A stretch of DNA of 64,000 nucleotides from the NCBI RefSeq assembly GCF_004118375.1, contig NZ_SDHX01000001.1:3103693-3167692 (forward strand), read 5' to 3'. The notes beneath the pieces are model-generated. The model was given only the letters and a program-made list of their open reading frames with translations. It made no database searches and was not told the origin of the DNA. Below, one piece after another: positions 9,381-19,139 of the stretch; position 1 is the stretch's first letter; each line of letters begins with the position of its first letter. A program made the translations under genes and the position numbers. The DNA is from Oleiharenicola lentus. GTDB taxonomy: Bacteria > Verrucomicrobiota > Verrucomicrobiia > Opitutales > Opitutaceae.

Positions 9381-9431
9381 GCGCGTAGATTCGTGCAGTC
9401 GACTCAGTCCGCGCAACGCCAAAGCGGTCCG

Positions 9432-11966
9432 TCAGCTCCCGGCCGGCCGGATTGTCGCGGGAGTCACCGGGCCGTCGAGCACCTCGCGCACCAGCAGAAA
9501 CAGACGCTCAATCTCGTAGGGCTTTGCCAGGTAGTTCATGCCTTGACGCATCGCCTCCTCATCGCCCGCCACCTCCCGGTTGTAACCGCTGGTGTAGATC
9601 ACGCGGAGCGCAGGCTTCTCGGCTTGAAGGCGCCGCGCCAATTCGAGACCGCTGACTCCGCCGGGCATGACCACGTCGGTGAGCAGGAGCGCAATCTCAT
9701 CGCGATGGACCGACCAGAGGTCCAGGGCCGTCCGGCCGTTGTCGGCGGCCAGCACCTTGTAACCTTGCCGCCCGAGCACCTTCACCCCGACTTCGCGAAC
9801 CGCCGGTTCATCTTCCACCAGCAGGATCACCTCACCACGGCCTGAGGCAGCCGGCAGACGCACTTGCCCGGAAGGTTCGTTGAGGGTCACATGCTGCTGC
9901 GGCAGGAAGATGCGGAAGGTCGTGCCCAACCCCGGCTCGCTCTCCACGTCGATCCAGCCGTGATGCTGTTGCACGATGCCAAAAACCGTGGCCAGGCCCA
10001 GTCCGGTGCCCTTGCCCACCTCCTTGGTCGTGAAGAACGGCTCGAAAATCTTGGGCAAAATCTCCGGCGGGATGCCCGTCCCGGTATCGCTCACGCTCAG
10101 GCAGAGCCAGGAGGCAACCTCGGCGGATACGTTTGCCTCGCGGCCGGGGCGTCTCTCGCTGTTGGTGGCGATGCGCAGGGAGCCGCCGGCGGGCATCGCG
10201 TCGCGGGCATTGACCACCAGGTTGAGCACCACCTGCTCCATCATGCCGGCGTCGCCGTTGAAAACGAGCTGGCCCGGCGCGAGATCGAGGTGCATCGCGA
10301 TGTCCTCGCCGAGGAGGCGCCGCAGCATCTTTCCCAGGTTGGTCACAACCTCGTTGAGATCCAGCGGCTGGATGCTGCTGACCTGCAGCCGGCTGAAGGC
10401 GAGCAGCTGGTTCGTGAGATTCGTGGCGCGACCCGCGGCCTTGGCGATCTCCGCCAAGGAATCCTGCGCCTCCGGCGGCAGCGCCGGGCCGTTCTGCAGG
10501 AGGCCGAGATGTCCGATGATCGCCGTGAGCAGATTGTTGAAGTCGTGGGCCACGCCGCCGGCCAGCTGCCCGACCGCCTCCATCTTCTGGGATTGCCGCA
10601 ACTGGGCTTCGAGGAGCGTTCGCTCGGTGACGTCACCGATGTAGCAATGCACGGTCTGCTGCTGCCGGATGGGGTAGAAAGACCAGGAGAGCGTGTGCTT
10701 CCCGTGCTTGGTCACCAGGCGGAGGCGAGGCTGCCCGGTTGAGAGGCATTGGGTCACCACCTGCCCGGCCTCGGCCGGCAACATTTTCTCGATCCGGTCC
10801 TGGCCCAGCCGGCGCAACATCTCCTCGGCGGCCGGATTTTGGTAAAGCAGGCTGCCATCCGCGGCGAACTCCAGCACAGGGTTGGGGTTGAGTTCGGGGA
10901 AATTGGCCAGATGCCTGATCCGGTTCTCGGCCTTTTTCCGGTCCGAGAGATCGAGCACGAACGCCAGCGCTTCGCTCTCCTCACTGCGCTGGTCATCGAG
11001 CATCGCCACACCCACCAGGACCGGCACGCGGGTGCCATCCTTGTGAAAATACTCCTTTTCCCACGGCATGCAGAGCCCGCGAGTGCGCAATTCGTCGATG
11101 ACGCGACGGTCCAGTTCGGCCCACTCGGGCGGCGTCAGGTTCTGCCAGTTGATCCGCCCGGCTAGCAGATCGGCCCGCGTGTAACCAATGATGCGGAGGA
11201 ACGCGTCATTGGCGTCGGAGATCTGGCCGCGAAAATTGCAGATCAACACGCCCTGGATGTTCGACTCAATGAACCGCCTGACCCGCGCCTCGCTCGCGCG
11301 CAACGCCACCAGCTGGCGGTCCGACAGCAGCAACACGAGGCCAAGGGAGAACCCCAGCACGCGCAGCGTCCAGCCCAGGTAGATCCACTCGGGGTAATAG
11401 CCGAAATAAAACTGCCACGGCACGGCCAGGCCGAAGGCAATGTAAGGCACCCCGAAAACGATGGCCGGCAGCGTGCCCGGCCGTCGCGTCCGGCGCCACA
11501 GGCCGATGAACCACACCAGGATGGTGACCCGGGCGATGGTCACCGTCGTGAAAATCAGCACCAATTCGACCAAAAGGCTCCAGCGTATTGCTTGGTCCGC
11601 GGCCACACCGGCCGACTCCAGGGCGGGGGGCGCGAGATACCGCAGAGCCAGGATCACCCCGCTGCCGATGCCGATGTAGAACTTGCCCAGTTTCGCCGGC
11701 AGGCGCGCCCCCACCAGGTCGGCACAGCCCGCCAGCAGCCACCAGGTGGCCACGAGATTCAGGCAGTCCGACAGACTGTGCCAGTGACTAAACCCGCCGG
11801 TGCGGTCCAGCTCGGCATAAACAATCCCCGCCCGAAATGCCTCCAGCAGCCAGCTCTGTGCGATCAGCCGCGAGAACTTGGCCGGATGCTGCCAATTCAT
11901 CAGCAGGAACATGCAGCCAAAGGCGGCATGGAGCATGATGATCACCTGCACGATGACTGCCTGCAT
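9432..11966 (-). CDS. Membrane hybrid histidine kinase with PAS domains and C-terminal receiver
   Basis: 844 residues. The N-terminal third (about 1-220) has several hydrophobic helices (for example [19 protein letters not shown]) and forms an integral membrane sensor. Two PAS domains follow (about 230-350, with [18 protein letters not shown], and about 355-460). Then a HisKA domain with [16 protein letters not shown], a HATPase_c domain with [10 protein letters not shown] and [17 protein letters not shown], and a C-terminal receiver with [14 protein letters not shown]. The catalytic core and receiver closely resemble those of the next gene upstream, suggesting an old duplication with different sensor parts. 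The output partner is unknown. Confidence 0.88.
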   Translation of the reverse strand: MQAVIVQVIIMLHAAFGCMFLLMNWQHPAKFSRLIAQSWLLEAFRAGIVYAELDRTGGFSHWHSLSDCLNLVATWWLLAGCADLVGARLPAKLGKFYIGIGSGVILALRYLAPPALESAGVAADQAIRWSLLVELVLIFTTVTIARVTILVWFIGLWRRTRRPGTLPAIVFGVPYIAFGLAVPWQFYFGYYPEWIYLGWTLRVLGFSLGLVLLLSDRQLVALRASEARVRRFIESNIQGVLICNFRGQISDANDAFLRIIGYTRADLLAGRINWQNLTPPEWAELDRRVIDELRTRGLCMPWEKEYFHKDGTRVPVLVGVAMLDDQRSEESEALAFVLDLSDRKKAENRIRHLANFPELNPNPVLEFAADGSLLYQNPAAEEMLRRLGQDRIEKMLPAEAGQVVTQCLSTGQPRLRLVTKHGKHTLSWSFYPIRQQQTVHCYIGDVTERTLLEAQLRQSQKMEAVGQLAGGVAHDFNNLLTAIIGHLGLLQNGPALPPEAQDSLAEIAKAAGRATNLTNQLLAFSRLQVSSIQPLDLNEVVTNLGKMLRRLLGEDIAMHLDLAPGQLVFNGDAGMMEQVVLNLVVNARDAMPAGGSLRIATNSERRPGREANVSAEVASWLCLSVSDTGTGIPPEILPKIFEPFFTTKEVGKGTGLGLATVFGIVQQHHGWIDVESEPGLGTTFRIFLPQQHVTLNEPSGQVRLPAASGRGEVILLVEDEPAVREVGVKVLGRQGYKVLAADNGRTALDLWSVHRDEIALLLTDVVMPGGVSGLELARRLQAEKPALRVIYTSGYNREVAGDEEAMRQGMNYLAKPYEIERLFLLVREVLDGPVTPATIRPAGS

Positions 11967-12080
11967 AGGTCAGCAAACGCTATCGGTGGACGTGGCTCGC
12001 CGGGGTGGGCGCTGGGGTTCGGCGCCGTCACCCTACCCGCCGGCCCGACCGGGGCAATCGTCAAATCGGTCTGGTTCGAC

Positions 12081-15000
12081 TCAGGAAGGAACTCGCTTGT
12101 CCAAGGCGACCCGTACCGCGCGGTGCAGCTCATCCATTTCGTATGGCTTGGGCAGAAAGACGAAACCTTGGTCCAGATGATCGGTCTCGGTTTTTTCAAG
12201 GCCGTAGCCGCTGGAGCAGATCACCTTCAAGGCAGGATTCTCCGCCACCATGCGCCGGGCAATCTGTAGACCGGATACTCCGCCCGGCATGACCAGGTCC
12301 GTCAGCAGCAGGTGTATTTCGTTACGGCGTGCGGCCCACAACTCCATCGCGGACAGGCCATCCGGGGCCACGAGCACACGGTAACCCTGGCCGCTCAGCG
12401 CCCGGAAAACAACGTCACGCACCGCTGGTTCGTCCTCCACCAGCAGGATCGTTTCACCACGTCCTCGCCCCACAGTCTCGGTCTTGGCCGCTTGCCGGGT
12501 CACGGCCGCCGCCACCCGGGGCAAATAAACCCTGAACGTCGTGCCTTGCCCAAGCTGACTGCTGACCTCGATGCGTCCCTGATGTTGTTGCACGATGCCG
12601 AACACCGTGGCCAGGCCGAGCCCGGTGCCCTTGCCCACCTCCTTCGTCGTGAAGAAAGGCTCGAAAATCTTCGGCAATACTTCCGGGGCAATGCCCGTAC
12701 CGGTGTCCGTGACCTCCAACACCGCGCCAGGAGGGCATACCCCGGCCGGCAATTCGGCGTCCCTGGCCGGGCGGCTGTGGATCTGCAGGCGGCCCCCCCG
12801 GCTCATCGCGTCCCGCGCATTGATGGCCAGATTGAGCACGACCTGCTCGATCATGCCCGGGTCGGCCCGCAGCCATACTGGTTCCGCCGAAGCGGTGATC
12901 TCGATGGAAACTTCCTCAGTGATGAGTCGCCGCAGGAGCTTCCCCAGATTGGCCACGAGCGGACCAAGCTCAACGTCCCGCTTCTGTGCCTTTTCCTGCC
13001 GGCTGAAAACCAACAGCTGGCGCGTCAGCGCTGCCGCGCGTTCGGCGGCCGCCCGAATGTCGCGCAACAGCGGTGCATTCTCACCGTGCCCGGCCAAGCC
13101 CGACTGCAACAGTCCGGCATTGCCGGTGATGACGGTCAGCAAGTTGTTGAAATCATGCGCGACCCCGCCGGCCAGTTGCCCGAGAGCCTCCATTTTCTGA
13201 GACTGGCGGAACTGGGCCTCCAGCTGCTGCACCTCGGTGATATCACGTGAATTCACTACCACCAGCGGCTCACCTTCGGCCGCGGGAAGCCGGCGGCCCA
13301 ACGACTGCAGCACGCGCCACTGGTCGTCGAAGGTCCGAACCCGGAACTCGACCGCAGTGGGTTCGTCGGTGGCCGCGGCCCGGGCAATCGTCGCACGCAC
13401 CGCCGCCTGGTCCTCGGGGTGAATCAGCTCGTAGATGTCAGCCGACACCGGCGTGCCGGCGGGGCGAAGCAACACGCGACTGGCCGCCGGGCTTTGGTAT
13501 CGAATCTGTCCGTCAACGGTCAGCACGGAGATCAGATCCGAGCTGTGCTCAATGAGGTTCTGGAAATACTCCTCCTTCGTGCGCAACGTTTCCTCGGCCT
13601 GCCGGTGTTCGGCGATTTCTTTCGCCAGTTCGCGATTCACCCGGCGCAGTCTGAGCTGTTGCCCGATCAACCGCCCCGTGAGCACGGCCACGAGCCCTCC
13701 CGCCAGCGCGATCATTGCCAGAAACCACGGCTGCCGCCAAACCGGCGGGAGCACGGTGAACTCCAGCACCGCCGGGGTCGGATCGACATTGAAATCACGG
13801 TCGCGGGCCCTGACCTCCAAGCGGTGCTGACCGGGAGTCAGCGCAAAAAGCGCGCGCCCCGTCTCGGTGCTGAAAACAGACCAAGCCCCGCCATCCAGCC
13901 GGTGCGAAAACTGCAAACGCGCCTCTTCCGGACTGCGCCAGGGTGAACGCCCCGCCCACGCGACCGAGAGATTTCCCGGCGGTGGCACCCGCTCCGGAGC
14001 GAGGGTGAATGTCGTTTCGGGCGGCGGTCCGGTGAATTTGTGAGCGATGGTGCGAAAATCCTCGCCGGCCGGTTTTCGCCCGGGAGCAGGCGCCCTCGAC
14101 CACGCCCGCCACATCCACTCCGCCGGAAAGTGGTTGATCCAAATCCTTCCATTCCGCCCGGCCCGGAGACTGCCGCCATCGTGCGGCAATACAAATTCGG
14201 CGGGAAAGCCGCCCGGCGTCCAGGCATGACCGTCAAACCGGCTGATATCGTGATCGGTCGCCGCCCAGACGGTTCGGTCCTCGGTTTGGGTGAACCCGCG
14301 GATGCCATTGGCAACCAGGCCGCCCTTTTGCAGATAACTGCGCCATTCGCGACCGTCGTAGCGGAACGCCCCGAACTGGCGCGAGCCCACCCAGAATTCG
14401 CGGTCGCGAGTGGTGAACATTGCGTCCACCTGCCCGAAATTCATTCCCTTCGGCGCGTGAGTTCGCTCCCAGCGACGTCCGTCGTAGACCGCCAGCAAAT
14501 TGCGTCCGGTCCAAATCCGGCCGTCGGCCGACTCAGCCAACGAGGAAAACTTGCCAACCGGTTCGGGCCGTTGCGTTGCAGGCAGCAGGGTGGCGGGATC
14601 GTCGTCGTTGGCCCCGGTGGGGGCGCGGCCGGGCTGATGATGGTGGATCCACCGTCCCCCGCGGTATTGCAGCAAACCGGCCTTGTGCCGCTCCGGCGCC
14701 CGCGAATCCACGGTGGCCGCGAACCACAGTGAGCCGTCGGAGGCTTCCAGGACGCCGCGCCAATCGACGCCCCAGGCGAACTCGGTCTGCACCATGCGTT
14801 CCCAGCGGCCGTCCCCGCGGTAGCGCGCCATCGCCGCCTCGCCGCCGTGACTGCCCGCAACCCAAACTTCGTCCTGCCGGGTGCCAAGCAGTGCCACCGG
14901 CGCATCCGGCAGTCCGTCACCCGCATCGTAACATTCCCAACGGCCGGCTAGATGTCGCACCACCCGCCCGTCACGGTGCAGAAACCATTCGGCGCCATCC

Positions 15001-16160
15001 GGGCCCTGCCACTGGAACATCAGGTCCAGCAGCGTGACCCAGCGACCCGTGTCGTAATCCACCCGCTGGATCTCGGTGCTGGGTCCGCCGATCCACAGCG
15101 CCCCGTCGATTCCCTCGCAGAGGAAACTCCACGCCGTCGGGATCGGGACGGCGGGTTTCTCGTAACTGTGCCAGCGGCCGTCCCGCCAGGCCGCGACTTG
15201 GTAGCGAGCGGACACCCACACAGTCCCGTCCCTGGTCTGCAGGAGATTGTTGCAATCTCCCGGCGCCCCCTCGGCCGAGAGCGGCCGCGCGGTCCAGCGC
15301 GATCCGTCGAAAACATTCAAATGCCCCGAATCCAGCCCATACACGACCCAGATTGCACCATCGCGCAGCCGAAGCACCGACGGACGGCGCCCGGGCTTGA
15401 GACCGTCCTTAGCGGTGTAAACCCGCCAGGCTTCGTCGCCGGCAGCCGGTGAGTAATGCAGCACTTCCCCCTCATCCGCCACCATCCATAACCCGCCCTG
15501 GCCGTCGGAGGTCAAATCAGACAACGCAAGTTCACCGGCGCGCCGGCTGGCCGAAATGTGGGCCGTCACCTTTTCGGGAATGGTCACTTTCTCCACGTCC
15601 GACACTGTTCGATCCACCGGCACCCGGGCAGCCTGGGCCGAAGAGGTGTGAAGCCGCGCCCGACCATCACGGATTTCCAGCAAGCCCCACAGGCTCGCAA
15701 CCCAAACGGTTCCCTGGGCATCAACAATCACTTTGCGGAAATCACCGAACATCCGCCCTGTGCGCTGCCAGGCCCAGTTCCACTGGCCCGCCTGATATCG
15801 CTGCATGCCCCAATACCCCACCGCCAACACCGAGCCCGCGGGCTCAACGGCCATGGCGTTCACCGGGCCGCCGTGAAACACCAAGGCGTTGTGGTTTTTC
15901 CAATCAAGGCCGTCATAGCTCCAGATCGTTTCGTTGGTGCCGAACCACACCACTCCGTCGGGCGCCTGCACCATGCAATTGGCCGCCAACCCGCTCAGTT
16001 CCGGATAAGAGCGCCACCGCCAAGATTCGTGCATCGGGTCGGCATACCGAGGGACGAAGGGATCGGCGGCGGCGGCCCCGACCGACCCGACCAAGCTGAA
16101 CCCCACGAGGATCTGCAACCTCAGCGCCCATCTAGCAGGCCAGCTGCTCTGGCACCGCAC
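12081..16160 (-). CDS. Hybrid two-component sensor with periplasmic propeller and Y_Y_Y domain
   Basis: About 1359 residues. A signal-peptide-like N-terminus ([18 protein letters not shown], then DPF) leads to a long periplasmic region of repeated blades such as [20 protein letters not shown] and [16 protein letters not shown]: two-component regulator propeller repeats, about residues 45-700. A Y_Y_Y-like Ig domain follows (ending [20 protein letters not shown]), one transmembrane helix ([18 protein letters not shown]), a PAS domain, HisKA ([16 protein letters not shown]), HATPase_c and a receiver ([14 protein letters not shown]). In Bacteroidetes such sensors often control polysaccharide use, but this one has no AraC output domain and no glycan locus next to it. 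The start is uncertain: GTG at 16160 is chosen for the signal peptide; GTG at 16211 is possible. Confidence 0.85.
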   Translation of the reverse strand: MRCQSSWPARWALRLQILVGFSLVGSVGAAAADPFVPRYADPMHESWRWRSYPELSGLAANCMVQAPDGVVWFGTNETIWSYDGLDWKNHNALVFHGGPVNAMAVEPAGSVLAVGYWGMQRYQAGQWNWAWQRTGRMFGDFRKVIVDAQGTVWVASLWGLLEIRDGRARLHTSSAQAARVPVDRTVSDVEKVTIPEKVTAHISASRRAGELALSDLTSDGQGGLWMVADEGEVLHYSPAAGDEAWRVYTAKDGLKPGRRPSVLRLRDGAIWVVYGLDSGHLNVFDGSRWTARPLSAEGAPGDCNNLLQTRDGTVWVSARYQVAAWRDGRWHSYEKPAVPIPTAWSFLCEGIDGALWIGGPSTEIQRVDYDTGRWVTLLDLMFQWQGPDGAEWFLHRDGRVVRHLAGRWECYDAGDGLPDAPVALLGTRQDEVWVAGSHGGEAAMARYRGDGRWERMVQTEFAWGVDWRGVLEASDGSLWFAATVDSRAPERHKAGLLQYRGGRWIHHHQPGRAPTGANDDDPATLLPATQRPEPVGKFSSLAESADGRIWTGRNLLAVYDGRRWERTHAPKGMNFGQVDAMFTTRDREFWVGSRQFGAFRYDGREWRSYLQKGGLVANGIRGFTQTEDRTVWAATDHDISRFDGHAWTPGGFPAEFVLPHDGGSLRAGRNGRIWINHFPAEWMWRAWSRAPAPGRKPAGEDFRTIAHKFTGPPPETTFTLAPERVPPPGNLSVAWAGRSPWRSPEEARLQFSHRLDGGAWSVFSTETGRALFALTPGQHRLEVRARDRDFNVDPTPAVLEFTVLPPVWRQPWFLAMIALAGGLVAVLTGRLIGQQLRLRRVNRELAKEIAEHRQAEETLRTKEEYFQNLIEHSSDLISVLTVDGQIRYQSPAASRVLLRPAGTPVSADIYELIHPEDQAAVRATIARAAATDEPTAVEFRVRTFDDQWRVLQSLGRRLPAAEGEPLVVVNSRDITEVQQLEAQFRQSQKMEALGQLAGGVAHDFNNLLTVITGNAGLLQSGLAGHGENAPLLRDIRAAAERAAALTRQLLVFSRQEKAQKRDVELGPLVANLGKLLRRLITEEVSIEITASAEPVWLRADPGMIEQVVLNLAINARDAMSRGGRLQIHSRPARDAELPAGVCPPGAVLEVTDTGTGIAPEVLPKIFEPFFTTKEVGKGTGLGLATVFGIVQQHQGRIEVSSQLGQGTTFRVYLPRVAAAVTRQAAKTETVGRGRGETILLVEDEPAVRDVVFRALSGQGYRVLVAPDGLSAMELWAARRNEIHLLLTDLVMPGGVSGLQIARRMVAENPALKVICSSGYGLEKTETDHLDQGFVFLPKPYEMDELHRAVRVALDKRVPS

Positions 16161-16295
16161 CCAGCGCCCAAACCATCGGCAAACCTTACCGTTGGGGTTA
16201 GCATCCTTCACGACGTCGTAATCAACTTTGTAAAGCAGATCGTGGCAATCTCCGAACCTGTGTCCGCCAAATCCCGCCTTGCCCCCCTTCCCGCC

Positions 16296-16325
16296 ATCCT
16301 CTGTCCTCTGCCCTCTGTCTCCCGC
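16296..16325 (+). repeat. Pyrimidine-rich CCTCTGTC tract before alaS
   Basis: A run of degenerate copies of CCTCTGTCC (CTCTGTCCTCTGCCCTCTGT) ends two bases before the alaS start codon. A related tract precedes the probable lgt start at 53974. On the opposite strand it reads as purine-rich GGACAGAGG repeats. Its function is unknown. It replaces any recognisable Shine-Dalgarno for alaS. Confidence 0.45.
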
Positions 16326-16326
16326 C

Positions 16327-19020
16327 ATGACCTCCGCCCAAATCCGCCAGTCGTTCCTCGATTTCTTCGCCCAACAGGGCCACACGATTACGCCGTCGTC
16401 GTCCTTGCTGCCGGACTCCCCCGGGCTGCTCTTCACCAACGCCGGCATGAACCAGTTCGTGCCCATCTTCCTCGGCGACCGCGCGCCCGACGTCTCGAAG
16501 TGGGCCGGCGTCCGCCCGGCCAAGGACACCCGCGCCGCCGACACCCAGAAGTGCATCCGCGCCGGCGGCAAACACAACGACCTCGAGGACGTCGGTTTCG
16601 ATACCTACCACCACACAATGTTCGAGATGCTGGGCAACTGGTCCTTCGGCGACTACTTCAAGAAGGAGTCGCTGCAGTGGGGCTGGGAACTGCTCACCAA
16701 GGTCTGGGGCATCCCGCCGAAGCGCCTCTTCGCCACCGTCTATGCACCCAACAAGGCCAAGGGCGACCCCGCCGACTTCGACCAGGAGGCCTACGACATC
16801 TGGGCCGGCATCTTCAAAAAGGAAGGCCTCGACCCCGCCATCCACATCGTCCACGGCAACAAGAAGGACAATTTCTGGATGATGGGCGACACCGGCCCTT
16901 GCGGCCCGTGCTCCGAGATCCACTTCAACCTCCTCCCCTCCGACGACGAGGTCGAAGGCCGCAAGGGAGTGAACAGCTCCAGCCCGCGCTGCATCGAGAT
17001 CTGGAACCACGTCTTCATCCAGTTCAACGCGAACGCCGACGGCACCTTCGCCCCGCTCGCCGCCAAGCACGTGGACACCGGCATGGGCTTCGAACGCGTC
17101 GCCGGCATCATGGCCACGACGAAGGGCTTCAAGGATTTCTCCGCCGAGCCCTCCAACTACAACGCCGACGTCTTCGCCCCGCTCTTCGCCAAGGTCGCCG
17201 CCCTCTCCGGCAAGACCTACACCGGCACCGTGCCGACCAAGCGCGAGGGCCTCACCGAGCAGGAGAACATCGACATCGCCTTCCGCGTCCTCGCCGACCA
17301 CGCGCGCTGCGTCAGCTGCGCCATCGCCGACGGCATCCTCCCCGCCAACGAGGGCCGCAACTACGTCATCCGCCGCATCCTCCGCCGCGGTATCCTCTAC
17401 GGCAAGAAGCTCGGCTTCAAGGTCGGCGACTTCTCCCAACTCGTCGCCCCCGTCGTCGAATCCCTCGGCCACGTCTTCCCCGAGCTGAAACAGCAGCAGG
17501 ACATCGTGCGGCGCGTGATCGCGAGCGAGGAAGAGTCTTTCGGCCGCACGCTCGAACGCGGCCTCCAGATCTTCAACAAAGCCGCGGCCTCTGGAAAAAT
17601 TGATAGCTCTGCCGCCTTCGAACTCTACGACACCTACGGCTTCCCGCTCGACATGACCCAGCTGCTCGCCACCGAGCGCGGTCTCACGGTAGACACGGCG
17701 AAGTTCGAGGAGCTGATGGAGCAGCAGCGCGAGCGCGCCCGCGCCGCGCAGAAGAAGGAGATCGTCGTCGCCGCCACCGAGGGCGAGAACACCAACGTCG
17801 AACCGACCAAGTTCCTCGGCTACACCGAGACGACCGCCACCGGCAAACTCCTTGAGGTGGTGAAGACCGAGAAGGACACCTTCCTCATCGTCGACCAAAC
17901 CCCTTTCTACGGCGAAATGGGCGGCCAGACCGGCGACACCGGGACCGCGGTCATCAACGGTGAGACGTTCTCCATTGTGGACACCGTGAAGGACAAATAC
18001 GGCCGCCACCTGCACAAGTTGGCTCCGGCCTCCAGCCTCCCGGCTCCGGCCTCCACTGCAACCCTTCAGGTTGACGTCGCCCGCCGCCGCGCCATCAACC
18101 GCCATCACAGCGCCGCGCACTTGATCCACTGGGCCCTGCGCAAGGTCCTTGGCACCCACGTCCGCCAGGCCGGCACGTCCAAGACTGCCGACCGCATGCG
18201 CTTCGACTTCTCGCACTTTGAGGCGATGACTGCCGAACAGATGAAGGAGGTCGAGCGCCTCGTAAACGAGAAGGTCATCGACAACGCCAGGGTCGAATCC
18301 TACGAGACCGAATTCGACAAGAAGCCCGAGGGCACCCTCGCTTTCTTTGGCGACAAATACGGCAAGTTTGTCCGCGTCGTAGACATCGGCGGCTACAGCC
18401 GCGAGCTCTGCGGCGGCACGCACGTCGCCACCACCGGCGAGATCGGCCTGATCAAGGTCGTCGCCGAAATGGCCGTCGCCGCCGGCACCCGCCGCATCGA
18501 GGCCGTCGCCGGCCAGCCTGCCTACGAGTTCGTCGCCGGCGAGGAGGCCGCCCTCAAGGCCGTCAGCGCCCGCCTCAACGCCGGCGTGCAGGACGTCACC
18601 ACCAAGCTCGACTCGCTCCTCGTCCACCAGAAGGAGCTCGAGCAGAAGCTCAAAGCCTATCAGGCTAAGGAATCCGCCGGCCTCGCCGAGGAACTCGCCG
18701 CCAAGCCCGTCGAGAAGGACGGCCTCAAATGGATTTCTGCCGTCGTCACCGCCGAAAACCAAGACGCCCTGCGCTCGCTCGGCAGCCAGGTGCTGCACAA
18801 GGTCGGCGCCGGCGCGGTCGTGCAACTCGGCGCCCTCTTTGACGGCAAGGTCGCGCTCGTCGCCTACTGTTCACCCGAAGCCATCAAGTCCGGCCAGGCG
18901 GCCGGCAAGCTCATCGGCGCCCTCGCCGGCAAGCTCGGCGGCAAGGGCGGCGGCAAACCCGACTACGCCCAAGGCGGGGGCGGCGACGCCAGCAAGCTGG
19001 CCGACGCGCTGAAGCTGTAA
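16327..19020 (+). CDS. alaS: Alanyl-tRNA synthetase
   Basis: 897 residues, a normal length for AlaS, which charges tRNA-Ala. It starts MTSAQIRQSFLDFFAQQGHT and continues with SSLLPDSPGLLFTNAGMNQF, the class II catalytic core. Motif-rich stretches include GDTGPCGPCSEIHFN and MGFERVAGI. The editing domain has the zinc motifs HHSAAHLIHWALR and CGGTHVATTGE. The C-terminal part holds a helical segment (about 755-800) and the C-Ala DHHA1-type domain ending in a Gly-rich stretch. The ATG at 16327 is preferred over an upstream in-frame ATG at 16279, because it matches the family N-terminus. Third positions are almost all C or G, as expected of a highly expressed gene, and this creates a long antisense frame. 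Confidence 0.97.
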   Translation: MTSAQIRQSFLDFFAQQGHTITPSSSLLPDSPGLLFTNAGMNQFVPIFLGDRAPDVSKWAGVRPAKDTRAADTQKCIRAGGKHNDLEDVGFDTYHHTMFEMLGNWSFGDYFKKESLQWGWELLTKVWGIPPKRLFATVYAPNKAKGDPADFDQEAYDIWAGIFKKEGLDPAIHIVHGNKKDNFWMMGDTGPCGPCSEIHFNLLPSDDEVEGRKGVNSSSPRCIEIWNHVFIQFNANADGTFAPLAAKHVDTGMGFERVAGIMATTKGFKDFSAEPSNYNADVFAPLFAKVAALSGKTYTGTVPTKREGLTEQENIDIAFRVLADHARCVSCAIADGILPANEGRNYVIRRILRRGILYGKKLGFKVGDFSQLVAPVVESLGHVFPELKQQQDIVRRVIASEEESFGRTLERGLQIFNKAAASGKIDSSAAFELYDTYGFPLDMTQLLATERGLTVDTAKFEELMEQQRERARAAQKKEIVVAATEGENTNVEPTKFLGYTETTATGKLLEVVKTEKDTFLIVDQTPFYGEMGGQTGDTGTAVINGETFSIVDTVKDKYGRHLHKLAPASSLPAPASTATLQVDVARRRAINRHHSAAHLIHWALRKVLGTHVRQAGTSKTADRMRFDFSHFEAMTAEQMKEVERLVNEKVIDNARVESYETEFDKKPEGTLAFFGDKYGKFVRVVDIGGYSRELCGGTHVATTGEIGLIKVVAEMAVAAGTRRIEAVAGQPAYEFVAGEEAALKAVSARLNAGVQDVTTKLDSLLVHQKELEQKLKAYQAKESAGLAEELAAKPVEKDGLKWISAVVTAENQDALRSLGSQVLHKVGAGAVVQLGALFDGKVALVAYCSPEAIKSGQAAGKLIGALAGKLGGKGGGKPDYAQGGGGDASKLADALKL

Positions 19021-19056
19021 GGCTTACGAGTATGAGCGTGCCTTGTGCGCGCCCTC

Positions 19057-19131
19057 GGGCGTGGACAAGCCACGCCCCTACATGTGGAGGGCTGACCTCC
19101 GTGCCAGCCGCGGTCGGTGCGGAGACCGACC
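19057..19131. repeat. Cluster of three short palindromes downstream of alaS
   Basis: Three hairpins follow each other: GGGCGTGG/CCACGCCC with loop ACAAG, GGAGG/CCTCC with loop GCTGA, and GGTCGG/CCGACC with an 8-base loop. The cluster fills the gap between the convergent alaS and ABC-permease ends. It looks like a REP-type intergenic element. A related element with the word GGACAAGC lies at the other end of the permease gene. Confidence 0.5.
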
Positions 19132-19139
19132 CAAAACAA

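Noticed and set aside
12020-12085. tRNA-like T-arm word GGTTCGACTC in the gap between the two hybrid kinases
   Set aside because: No acceptor, D-arm or anticodon stem can be built in the preceding 60 bases.
16222-18825. Minus-strand open frame of 867 codons across alaS
   Set aside because: Shadow of alaS caused by near-absence of A/T in its third codon positions; translation is Gly/Ala/Val/Asp/Leu-biased with no motif.
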